Assembly (NCBI GenBank): GCA_000310025.1
Contig: FN649732.1
Coordinates: forward strand, 1,071,712-1,135,711
Length of the DNA: 64,000 nucleotides
Origin: Ectocarpus siliculosus
Lineage: Eukaryota > Sar > Phaeophyceae > Ectocarpales > Ectocarpaceae
Direction: 5' to 3'
The notes under the pieces were generated by a model. That model saw nothing but the letters and a program-made list of their open reading frames with translations. It made no database searches and was not told the DNA's origin. The position numbers and the translations under genes were made by a program. Of the stretch, positions 1 to 13,000 are shown one piece after another; the first letter of the stretch is position 1, and each line of letters starts with the position of its first letter.

Positions 1-158
1 TCTCCCGCGGAAGTTGCGGCAATGGCGAGGAAACGGACACCCTTCAGACAAGTTTCAATCGTTTTCTATCTGTACCTCTCCAAACATCAACACTGACCCG
101 TCGATGACGATCTCCTTCCGAACGATGGGAATTTGGATATGTTGACTGCGCTCTTCAG

Positions 159-989
159 GGACTCAAGACAGACGTGTACGTGGCCGGCAGCAAGAAGGCG
201 ATGTGGTACGACGACAGGTCTTGGGACGGGAGCACCGAAAGCGCTGGGTGAGCTGCAACTGAAACGCTTTCTACGCGCGCCGGTACTACACTAGGTTCGG
301 CATGTGGCCTGAGCCGTGAATCGATTCTACAACCGTCGAGCATGACTTGCAGCCCATGCCACTGGCGATTGTTCGTCACAGGGGATGTTTAGTCCGTGGC
401 TGGCCGTTCCACTCGCCGCCGTCATGCTCACTTTGCTAATGTTATGGATGGATACAAGCCACAAAGTCAGCGCCTGAGCTCACGAGTACCGGCGGTGTAG
501 TCTTCACCCTAGACGCTGCGTTGTGGATGCTCCTTGTACCTGTGCATGACCGAGTGCTTCGTACCCAGCGCATACCCCGTCCAGACCTGCCTCGAACTCA
601 CGAGGGCAAGGTACAGTAGGTTTGTCGCCCTATCCCGTCGCATCATTTTTTCTCTCTTTTTCTGTGCCAGATGGCCTTGTCTCTGCTTGCGTTGTGAAGT
701 ACCAAGATTGAACCAAGGGGGTGTACCTCTTTCTCTCCGGCCCATGATAGATAGTGACTGCTAATCTCAGTTGATACCTCGCATAGCGCGAAGTGGGAGC
801 GGAGGATCCCAGAATATCTGTCGTTGATTTCTATTGACTTGCGGACCCCTCGGGGCCAGTTTATTTGAGTGTACCTTTTTAGGGTAAGTTAACCTGTGAC
901 CACGGGAATCGACCGCGTCGAGTGTTGGATCAGTACGGACATACGAAGGTACTGGGTAGAGAGAGATCGGAACGGTTTTTAATGTGAAG

Positions 990-1034
<45 letters not shown>

Positions 1035-4000
1035 TTGCGGCCCCTCTCGTTCATAGATCCCACTCACAAGTGCCATCCCTCTCGTTTACGACCACCGGAC
1101 GTACTCTAAACGGTTGACAAGGCGGTCATTTGTGTACCCACCGACGAAACTAAGCCCACGAAAAGCTTTGAGAACTTTGTAGGCGCTTACCCTCGCAACT
1201 CGTATCGGCGGAGGATCTCATAGCTCCTCTCCCCCCTGTTTTTGAACAGCGTCTGTGTGAACGCGGTGGACTTCACTTCCCCTGCCAAGGAAATGCGCAC
1301 CATGCTCGACAAGCAGTACATCAGGCACGTCTTCATCCTGCTGGTACGTGAAGCTGGGAAAAGACGGCAGTATAAACACAGACAGTGCATTGGTCAAATG
1401 GCGTAACCTGCTGCTCGTCTTCCCGCAGATGTGGAGCGAAACGCGCGTGCCCCGGCAGAGAAAAGGCAGCGCAACCACGTTGGAAGGGCCTTGAATTGTG
1501 GTTGGCTCAGAAAGTGCCAACGGGAAACTGCACTACCTGGTGGATTACAAAAGTAACGGCCTTGACCAACCCCGTTCACCCACCTGTCCGCCACGCAGGA
1601 GAACGGCAAGCTGCTGTACACGTCGCAAGACCCCGAGGAGGGCAGCAAATTCGATGAGCCTATCGATATCCTGCCCAACGTTGAGGCGTTCAGCTGCCAC
1701 ATAGACTCCATCGGAAACGTCCACGTCAACAACATCAACAGTAAGTGCACGCGCGCGCGTTTTTATAGCCCACGCACGCCGTAGGAGGGTATCGGGGACC
1801 GGTGCTTTGGGATCATCATGGATGGCAGCATAGTAGAAATGTTCTTCTCGGTTGTGACCCAAGGTGAACTAGACATTCCGGCGTTCGCCACGTAACACAG
1901 AATGTCAACAAGGAAGCGGTTGCTCGGTATATCAATCCCTGACTAGGGAGAAAGCCTCATGAAGAAGCACCCAGTAGTCCCGCCCTAAAGAATCGCTGTG
2001 GGCGTACACTGGCGCTGTCCGTTACTCCTCGGAACTGCTTCTTTCTGAATTTCCCTTCCTTATCCCACACCCAACACCCGTCGACAACCTGCAGAGAACG
2101 GGAACCTAATGCACCACATGATGGACCAAGGCACGGGCCTGTGGATGCAGAAAGAAGTCATGGTGTCTGGGAGGGACGCTAGGGAGCACCTCCTGTGAGT
2201 CCTGGCAACCCTGGCCCACCCACCTGGGCTAGCTATGCCAGACATGATTATGGACACATGGACCCACGGTTAAAAGTCGTTGAGTTTTGGAAGAACTGGA
2301 ATTGTGTCGCGTTCGAGGCGTAGTTTTCGAATCGAATGAGAACTCTGACCGCACCTGGAATACGGCAATCTCTTGTGCCTTCGAGGACGGGCTCGAAATT
2401 TGTTCGCTTCGCGCCCCATTTTTCCATTGGGGCGAATCTGCAGAGGAAATTGAAACGGTGTATCCAACTCGGCCGAAACCCTTGACCGCCACCGATGCAC
2501 GCTCAAATGGGCCTTGAGTTTTTTCTTTCAAAAAAGCGAGATTTTTAGACTTCTCTGCATGTGTTTGACAATGTTTTTTGTCTGTGATTTTTGTTCCTAC
2601 TCGGCTCTGGCGCACATGCGCATGAAGATCGGTTGTCGACCTCAAGGTGACGTCCCTCAAGAAAACAGCCGGCAAGAAGACTGCGAAAGACCTCATGGAT
2701 GATGCGGAAGCCGACCTTCCCACCATATCCCTCTCGTGCGGATCGGGGGCGATGTTCCGCATCAACGGCAAGGGGCATCTCATGCACAAGGATAAGTGAG
2801 TTGTGTTGTGTTCCTCGCTGTTGTTAACGGTTGCGGAACTGTTGGCACATACAAACCTGGTTATGGTGAGCAACGCCCCCCCCGGCAGTGATTATCAGCG
2901 GGAGAAACGGGGGCCGGAAGCTGGTACCGGATCGAAAGTATGTCTGACGGGGCATGATGGGAGGAGCAGGGTCAGACGAAACGAGCCGTCCAGACGCTTC
3001 AGATACGACATGATAGGATGGATTCTGAATGTTCTTCACAAGCAAGGTTTCGCTACATTGTACTAGTCACGTTCTCTCTCTCTCTCTCTCGCTCTCGTCT
3101 CCCAACGCTGAGTGGTAGTGCGCGCGCATCATAGTCTACGTCGGGGACAACGTACATAGTGACGCCACAGCCCGCTGCCTTCGTCAAAACATGCAAACTC
3201 GACTCGTTCCCATCCGTGGTGTGTATCCAGGATCGTGAACGTGCAGCCGAACATGAATGGCTCGGTGAGAATCGGCCAGTTCGTGGACTCCTTCAGCGTG
3301 CCTCACGTGGCGATCCGCATGGAAGGCTTGGACAGGCCTCTGGAGATCATGTGCGGCAACATCCTGACCAAAAAGCTGGAGAAAATGGATGCATCTGCCT
3401 TGAAGGACGCCAAGTCCCGCGATGCCATGGGAGACGACGCCGAGAGGTGATTCGCCCGTTGTCTACGTGTAGGTGTGGAGCTATTATTGTCTCACCAAAG
3501 AGCCCGCACAGAATCTTTTTCTTGCTGTGTGCGTAAGGATGCTGCCCCGCAGTCGCAGGAGAAAGGTTTGTAGGTATTCCTCGTTGCCCTTCCACTACTA
3601 AACAGTGCTAACCTACATCTGTGTTCTGAAAATTCAACGAAACTACATTATAATCAAGGGAGTAAGCACGAGATACTGTAGCTTGAAACGGGGGGCTGTA
3701 CTTACCCTTCACACGTACTTGCCCTCCATACCCCGGAAAGATTCTTCCCGATCACGCAATCCTGTTTCGAATTCATTCGTATCACTGCATGTGCTCCCTG
3801 TGGAACTTACTTTGCGGAGTGAACCATCACTCGAGGAATGCACAGATAGCAATATTAGCATCACATCGTGTCGCTGATGATGGCCGTTAGACTCACGTCC
3901 TGTCTCCACCCCTCTTCCCTCTTCCCTCTTCCCTCGTTTGAACACCGCATCCAACGATCGACAACCAGCTTAATCGACGACCCCGATGATGGCGACTTGA

Positions 4001-7000
4001 ACGACTTTGTCGACGCGGTTGCTCAGCTTGCGAAGGGGTTCGAAGTCCTGTCTCCGACCGAATTTCCGAAGAAAAACGTGAGCAATACTTTCACAACCCT
4101 ACGAGAAATTGTGTAGGATTGACGTATATCTGTTTTCCTCACCAACGCTACATGTATCATGGACGACCCGTCGCAACTGACGGCCCATGCAGACAATAAT
4201 ACTTGTTGCCTTCGCAATGTAAAGCACATCCTTATTGGTGCCACTCCTTCGTTGATGTCGATGTTGACCCTCGCATGTTCACACCAAACACGACAGTAAC
4301 ACACCATCTCACCATAGACGCTATCTATTTTCACCTGTTCTTTCCTTATCGTAGGATGTGGACGGCATCTTCCGCCTGACCGGCGGGGCTTTCAACGACA
4401 AGAACAAGTTTGTCGCTTTCGTTGACGAGGGTCCCGCTTTCGAGGAGGAGGAAGTCGACGATGGCCCTCCGTCTCCAGGCTACGAATCCACCACCAGACA
4501 GATCGGAGGTGGCGTCGAGTCCATCGGTGGCGAACTGAAAGAGGTGCGAAGTGATGATGAGATGAGCACTTGTTTGGTGCGCGCAAACGAAGCAATCCTG
4601 CCTTGGTACCCTGGTGTAATTGTTGGGGCACAACCGGGGCTGCTCGTTGAGAGAGTACGATGTTCGGTGTTGGTGGGTGGTCGTGTAATATGTTTACCTA
4701 GTTGCTGAGGACGAACAGCATCGATGCCCGCTTCATGTCCGGGCTGCCAATTGTCGCAATCGTTTTCAGCTACAAATTCCTCGGCGTCGTAGTCAACAGT
4801 AGGTAAGAACAGTAGCCCCGAAGCATCCATGCTGCCACCCATTCCCTCGTGTTTGGTGCGCTTTCGCCACCTTCTACCGTAGTTTGCCTTTTGACTCGAA
4901 TATCACGTTCCCTTGTCTTCTGAGCGATTCGAAACGTCTGTTTTCACATTCGTAGGGTATCCATCTCACTACCGCGTTCTCTTTCGTCCCTGCCCCACTC
5001 GAAGATGGCTTCCCCGCAGAGGCCCACCTCGGTCTTCCGAGGCGATTCCGCGTTACGTGGGCGCGGACCGGTAGTCAGGCGTTTCACCAAGCACCGTTGC
5101 GCTCCTGACCCGTTCGGCATGGGACACATTGGCGTCGAGCGTGTGCGTCGCGTCGAGTGCCGGGTACGTGATAGATGTTTACTCTGTTGTCTTGTCAATG
5201 CTTGCCTCTGTTTGCCTCGGCTGTGTGCCAGCGCTTCTTTGAAGTCGCAATCTCGATTGCTTCCTGTCCTTTGGGGAGATACGCGACACGATCTTTGCTC
5301 AGACTAGTCGCCTAGCGCATGAAGATGTTCGTATGGCGCACGTACCTGCGGTGATGTGATAGCTGGCTGTACGGTATCTGCACGCCGGGTGGCTGCAGTC
5401 TCCCACGTAGCGTACATCCCCACACTATGAAGTTTCAACGCTTAAAGTCTTTCTTAATCGTCTTTGGATCCCTCCTCTCAATCGTTTATTTCCCCTCAGA
5501 ACATGGGAAACCTCGCCAAGAAGGCCAGAGAAAACGCTGACGAGGCCATTTACGAGACGAAAAAGCACGCGGCCGAGTCACTCAAGTAAGAGCATGAAGA
5601 GAATATCAGGAATCCTTATGTTTTGATCCCACCAGTTTTGTGTCATGTGTGCTGAAATCGTGTACCTGTTGTTCGGCTCTTCTGTGCCTTCACGGCCTCT
5701 TTTAACCGTCGGTACTGATTCAATTTCAACGTGGTGTGATGATGGTACGCCGCACGCCATGGATGTCTCAAGCTACGTCTCCCCGACACAATACCGTTGT
5801 GGGTTGTTGGTCCTTGGTCCTGCCGAGCACGTGTTGGGGGGCGTGGGACGTACGTCGCTGTAAACCTCCGTACACCCACAATGTCCGTTCACTACATGCC
5901 GCATCAGTGTCAGCGTTGGAGCTATGATGGGAAGTTGTTAGGCTTTCTAACGGAGAGAGAGTTATCTAAGGAAAACGATACCGTCGGACTTTCGCACAAC
6001 TTCATTTCAGGTCCAAGCTGAGCAACGCGGAGCGCGCTCAAGAGCAGGCCACGGAGTACGCTGCCGAGGCCACGAAGTGGGCTGGGGAGGCAAAGCAGGC
6101 GGCGGAAGCGGTTCGTTGGACGCAAGCCGCAGTCGAAGCGGCGGAGGCGGCGGTCAAAGCATCCGAGGAGGTGGAGATGAAAGCTTCACAAGACATCGGA
6201 GAGATGAAAGCTGCACAAGCTTTTGGGGCGAGGAAAGCTTCGCAAGATTCACAGGTGGACATTATTCTTGGAGTGGAAGGTCCGGAAGAGGAAGCGGCGA
6301 GGGCGATGGAAGCAGCAGCACGAGCGGTAGAAGCGGCCGGAGTTGCGCAACAGAAATCGGAGCAAGCCAAGGCCATCGAGCGGTTGCAAGGCTCGGACGG
6401 TCAACTGGTCGACGCCGGTGATTTCGAAGCTGGCGGATTCTTGTGAGTGGTAGAATAGAATGAAAATAGCCCGCCTTCCCCAAGCCGAAGTATGTTGCAG
6501 AGAAGGACGGTGCATGATTGGGTGGTAGGGGTGCCTCGGTGCAATCCCAGTTCCACGTTTCTGGGCCTCTGCAGTACATTTACCTGCTAATTGTCGTGCT
6601 TGCGTCTTGTTTGTTGATGGTGTCATCCGTGTGCTACACCTGACCAGGTCGGCCGAGTACTCCAGAGGCCGCTTCTTTGGCCCCGTGGCGAAGAAGCTGT
6701 GGCTAGCGGCAGAGGCCAAGCGGGCGGGAGCACGCCCTGGGCGTGACTCGTCATACCTGCCAGTACGTGCGAGGCACGGACAGTCGCCGGCTTGGCCTGG
6801 CCGCTCGCCGGGTTATCCTGGCCGCTCGCCGGCTATTGGTGTCCGTTACAGGCGGACGGCTGCTAGCACCCCAGCCGCACACTCTGATGTGGTCGAAGCC
6901 GTAGAAGCTGCAGGACAGGCTGTGGAAGCTGCGGCCCAAGCGATGGAGAGAGCGGAACAAGCGAAAGAAGCCCTGGGTGAGGACACGGGAGAGCCAGAGC

Positions 7001-10000
7001 GCAAAGGAGATGACCCTGACGACAATAACCCCCGGGAGTACGGGTGAGCACTACGGCGACTACCCAACGGTTGGCTGAACTCGTGAGATGGCGTCCGTTG
7101 CCCCGCCATGTCCGCGGCCCTTCTATGCAATAATAGCTCGTCTGATAACTCACAATTTTTCCATTTGTGCGCCATACACCCTGGTTAACCTGTTGTATGC
7201 CTGACAGGTCGGCGGAGCCCTCCAACAAGGGTTTCTTTGATTCCATCGCCAACGAACTTCGGGAGTTGGCAGACGAAGCAAAGCGGGAGGCTGAGAAAGA
7301 AGCTGCGCAAGCTGGGCACGGGTGGGTGAACTTGTTGCTGCTTGACGAGACTTGGATGGTTTCGTTAGTTACACACGAAAAGCAACGCGATTAGAGGTCG
7401 TCGACAGTAGGTGGGACTGGGATTGAACTGTCTTCGCCCCTGGCGCCAGTTGCGTCTGGCGATTCGTTTACCTGATGTGTGACGCTTTTTTATGTTGCCC
7501 TTGTGATATCGACTAGTCTGTTGAAGCGTACAAATGTGGCCGTGTGTCCGCTTGATTGAGATGGCACCGCCTCATGTATCGTATGGAGCCGGGAATTTAT
7601 AGTTGTTTTGGTCTCCTGCAGTGTTTAAGCGACGGTCGGGCAGTTCTCACATTAGCGAGGCTATATTTTCGCGGCGTGGGTGCGTTGGTAATGAAACCCA
7701 AAAACGTTGCGAAACATCTAGGCCCTGGTCTCGTCTGCATGAAACTTTTGCTTCCAAAAAACGTATTCCGGCAAATCGCTATAATTGTGTCCAATGCAAT
7801 GGCCACGGTTGTCCTTCTCTCATGAAACCCCAGCCGCTACGTATGAGTTGGGAAACAACATTTCAGCCTTCAAGTGTTGCGGAACACTACGGCGTCACCA
7901 AGTTTGGTTGTAAGGGGACCACATCGGTGCCATGCATCTTGCGAGTTGAAAAAGAATGTTCGCGGTGTTCTCCCCCGACGGGCCACAAATGATGTTGTTG
8001 GCAATGTTCTCAGGCCACCCGGGCACACAAGCAGTGGACTGTTTGGCTCTGAGGCCATGGAGGGTGAGACAACAACAAGGCGCCCGATCATCAACAGTAC
8101 CGCTGAGTGCCTGACGGAGCCGAGGTGGGAGGAAGCAAGGAAGAAAGCTGAGAGAACGGCCTTGGAGGCCGCCCGGCTTGTGAAGGCAGCCCAAACGGCG
8201 GCCTTTGAACTCAAAGCAGTCGAGGAGGCGGAGGCCGCAGAAGCTCTAGACTCCGAAGAAGACGAAGGGGAGGATGACATCGACGGCGATGACGGTGCCT
8301 ACGGGTGAGTTTGGAGATGCCCTCGCACCCAGCCGCAGCGTGCGCGTTCGGATAAGAATCTAGACTAAGTGCTTCTTCTTTCGAAAGGTCAAAGGACAGC
8401 CACACCCTGTATTGTTCCCCCGATGGGCCTCTGTTGTTGGTTGTGGTGGCCTGCGTTGACCAATTCCCGTGTAAAACCCTTGGACAGATCGACAGAACAT
8501 ACCAGCAGAGGTATTGGCGGCTGGGTCAAGAAAACAACCAAGAAGGCCAAGTCCGGGGTCCAGAGTGCGGCCAACAAGACGAAGAAGGCGGCCCAGACGG
8601 CCGCCCGAAAAGCCGAGGAGGCAGCTAAACAGGCGAGATAACCTGTTTATAGTTGGCTGTTTCTGCATACGTAGCATCTTATGTTGTTTGTTGATGTTTT
8701 TCGTTCTATAATAGAAACCGTTGCGGTCTCTACTCAGTATCTTCAACAGCCTACCGGTCCAAGTGACGCGGCAGACACCTTCTGTAGTCACAATGCAACT
8801 GCTCAACGTAGGTGCCGAGTAGGTAATCACCACGAACGCGGTAATAGAGCACAAACCTAAAACAAAAAGGCATTGGGAGGACCCCAGCCAGACAAAACTC
8901 AGACGTCGTAGGTGACATTTGGTATGGGGCAAAGGAGATGCATGACTACATGGTTGGACGAGAAGACGTATTACGTAGCGATAGTGATCATGGTGCGACA
9001 TGTTTTGATTGGTATCAAGCAGGCGAAGCGGGAGGCGGAGAGAATTGCCAAGGACGCAGCGCGCAAAGCTGAAGCAGCAGCCCTTCAAGCCAAGAGGGAA
9101 GCGGAGAAGGCTGCAAAGGCCGTGGCTCAAGCCGCCGAACAAACAAAGAAGGCAGGAGGGCTTGTAGCAAACGAGGTGCGTGAGACAATCGGCATGTACT
9201 GCGACATGATGTACACCACGAGGTCAAACACCTCCTACACTTGAGGGAGAAGCAACCCCCTGCTGTACGATTATCTACCCTCACTTTTGCGGGCTTTCAG
9301 AACCGTTGGCTATCGCACTAGAAATCAGACACAGCGTTTCCGGAAAACCGGTTAACTGAACTGATTTTTGCACAGTATTCGAGTTGCCGGAGTAGACTGG
9401 AAGTCGGGCAAATCAGCACTTTTTAGGGAGAGATGCACCCCCTTCCTCCTCGCTAGATTTGGCCCCCTCGCCGTGTGGATGTTGAGACAAGCACGGAGAG
9501 AGCCTTGTCGTCTCGAACCATAACAGACACACGTTCCTGTTCATGGAGCTCTACTGGTGCGCATGCATGCTTGAATACGTCCGGTCCCCGACAGGTAGCA
9601 GACAAGGCGAAGATAGCGGCGGATGTGGCGAAGCAGGCCGCGGAGGGTGCCGGGAAGCTGGCGGAAGACGCCGGGAACGAGGTGGGAGATGTGGCGGGTG
9701 ACATCAAGGACGGAGTCCAGGATGCGGCCGGCACCGTGAAGGACGGCATCGTTAACGCGGCCGACAAGGTGCCGAACGCTGTGCTTTCTTATGCCTTCCT
9801 TTCTCTTGCCTCGGGTTGAGAGTGCCTAGACAAGGAGTGGATCATGAACCGCGTGAAAAACACATACGTTGAACAAACCGTTGTCAAAGTAAGAATGCCG
9901 ACAGTGTTCGATTGTCCTTCCTCACCGAAAAACCCCACTCACAATCAAGGCAGGATCTGCGAGAGTTAATTAGTCGAAGTTGGTCTGGCAAGCATTCATT

Positions 10001-13000
10001 TCCACGCAGGTTGCTTGATGGCTCGAACGTTGGACGCCACGTGCGTGCAAACCAAGCTTCCTAACGCCACATTTACGCTTTGAAAACGCTTTTTTCACTG
10101 CTGTCCTGTGGAAAAGGTCAAGGATGTTGCCAAGGATACCGTCGAGGTCGTGGGTGATGTGACGATGAAGGTGGTCGAGGTGGTGGAAGAGGTGGTCGTT
10201 GAGGTGAGACGCAGTCGAAGAGATACGGTGCTTTACATGGTTTGGGTCCGGCGCAGCGCACCAGTCGCTGACGTTCGCGCCGCAGCGCCATCGTCAGGAC
10301 TACTGTGGATACTTGGCGGCAGTTCTCGCTCCTGAATGCCTACAACACTTGTCTGTTCCATGAGGGTGTTGATCCTGTACTTTTGCCAACCATCTCTTAC
10401 CCTTTCGTAGTCTAGATGCGTCGTCGAATCGTTCCGATCAACGTTGGGGGCTCCCCCGCCGACTAACCCTCCGTCGAACGTTCTATTCTTCTGGATACTC
10501 AGGTGTGGGAACACACTCCAGAGGGGCTGAAGAAGGTGGCCAGGAAAGTGTCGGTGAGCTACATAGTCCCTCGTCGCGTTGGAAGAGTATTCAATTTGGA
10601 TAACGAAGCCCCTCTCCTGTTTTCAAGGCGTTCCTTCTCTGAGCACCAAGTATACACGCCGTGTGCACGTGAGGTCCTGTTCTTTCGATTGTCCGCTTCG
10701 AAACAACGATGCTCCCTCTTGCACTGATACCTAGTGTATTTTCTTTCTGGTACAGGTGGGCATCACGACTGAGTTGGTTGATGAATACACCATCAACCCA
10801 TCGAGCTAGAGTATGGTAAACGTTTGATCGGTGTTTTATGTTTCGAAGGGTATTGGCTCTTACCCTGACTGAAATCAAATCCAGGGCAACAAGTTGAACT
10901 AGAGAGAAGCAAAGGCTCGCAATGAAAGGACAATCAACACGACCTGAACAGCACAGCCGTACACGGAACATGACTCCTCCTTTTTTGGCCAATGGGAGAC
11001 TTCGCACCGTCTACAGTAGATGCTCCAATTATTTATCGTTCACATCCCCCTATTTGACACTCCTCCTCCTTTGATCGAGTCTTGGAGGAAGGCGCAGGTG
11101 TAAGGGAATTGAATTGTGCGTGCTCCAGAACAACCACGACAAGACATTGATCAGTAACATCCGTCAGCAGCATATTTGCGATTGCTTCGAACCGTCCAAA
11201 TACCCCGCCCCGACGTTTCTTGCCTTGATTCCATCCCTTCCAGAAAGTTGTCAAGAAGGGGGTGGATTTTGTGGTGAAGATCGGCAAGGTGGTGTATCAC
11301 TTCGTGGAAACCAAGCTCGAGCAGCTCATTAAGGCACTCGACTGGCTGTGGGACAAAATCAAGGTTTGGACGTGCGGGTTGCGGCAGAGACAACACCAAA
11401 TCGAAAAACTGCACCGCATGTGGCTGTAGGCAGAAGGACAAGATGCATTCACGGATTCACACCTGTTACTGGCTGTAGTCCACGCCGAATCCCCTGCCAC
11501 TCATGCAGAGACGTACATCGATCTGGACCAAGGCATTCATTGCTGCATCACAATGAGGTCCAAGCTGGTGCTTGTGGTTGCCGCGGATAGTGCGAGAAGA
11601 GTGAGGTTCGCAATAGCAGTAACGTGACCACCCCTGGGTTGAGTTACACGACGATGTGGGCCACAACTGATCTTCTTGCGATTTTCATGACGCTGGAAAG
11701 CTCGAAAGCAGCCGCACTACATTTCTGCGTTGAACGCATGTGCAATCCTGCGATTGTTGATGCTACCGTACCAAACGAACAGACGGGTATCATGAAGGCC
11801 ATCGAATGGCTCGCCAATTTCTTCAAGTACAAGGAGATTTTGAAGACCGCCGAGATATTGGAAGCCCAGGTGTTGGCTGGGATGGACGAGTTCATCAAAT
11901 CAATTCCCACACAGGGAGACATCAAGGAATACTTCAACGAAATCCGCCAAATGCTGCAGAAGAAGACGTGAGCATGATCCTCCCGCTTTGGTCTTCAATG
12001 AAACCGTTAGTTGATACCCCTCTTATGGAATAGAAGCACGCGGTCAGGGTTGCACCTTAGGCTTCTACAGTATCCAATTTTGTTTTCTTCATGGCCTGTT
12101 GGATATGCCACAGAGTCTCGGGTTGGTTGTCGAACGAAACTGAAAGAAACTGTGCAACAAGGCATCATGTCCTCGAACCCATACCACCTGTGCTTCGTGT
12201 GGATCACCTATGCTCGGTCTTCGGAATGTTGGTCCTGAGATCTAGTGTCAGCAGTGTAAAGTCCCCGTGCTTTGTTAAACTAGAAACCTGAACCCAGATA
12301 GACGTGCAACGAAGACCACACGAGTTTCGGGACCGAATCAATTCTGTGAGTTGTTGTAGTAGCCAACGGCTCGCCACCTGCCAGCGTGCCGACCGGTAAG
12401 CCGCCGATCCGGGTGATACGTTCTTGGCGTGCTTCGTTCCTTACGTTCTCCGTCAACACTGGCGTTTCGTGGCTCCCCTGCAGCGGCCTTGACCTCGATG
12501 CCCAAGACATGAGCAAGGAGGACACGGCGCAGGACGACCGCGAGATCGATCCCAAGGAAAACTTCGTTCAACACCACGCCGAGTCCGGCACCTTCCACGA
12601 GTCAGCGGGCCCCGCGGATGAAGAAGGTGGGTCGATGGCATCTCTCTCGATCGCGTCCACCGACGTTGTGGGGTCCCACCCGAACCTTGCGTTACATGCC
12701 GGGCCGGCAGTGACCCTTGCTGCTGCATTTTGTAGTTGCCTGAGTTGACACGGTCAGTCAGTCTGTGCCTGCATACGATTGGACACATCGGCCATCGTGG
12801 GCGTTGGCAGGGTCCAAGTTGGGTGCTGCACGGAGCCCCAGCTGACAGCATGCGACGAACCGCCCTTTGAGTTCTACGCTCGAAAGGCCACTCAACCCTA
12901 GAATCGTCAACCATGACGCACTCCCCACCCCCACCGTACACGTCTGTCTGTCTCGAGCAGAGGATTCTTCGGACGACAGCGATGACGACGACTCCGGCAA

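Noticed and set aside
2229-2873. 214-codon frame on the minus strand within the giant gene
   Set aside because: It covers an intron and a well-supported exon of the plus-strand gene, whose phases close.
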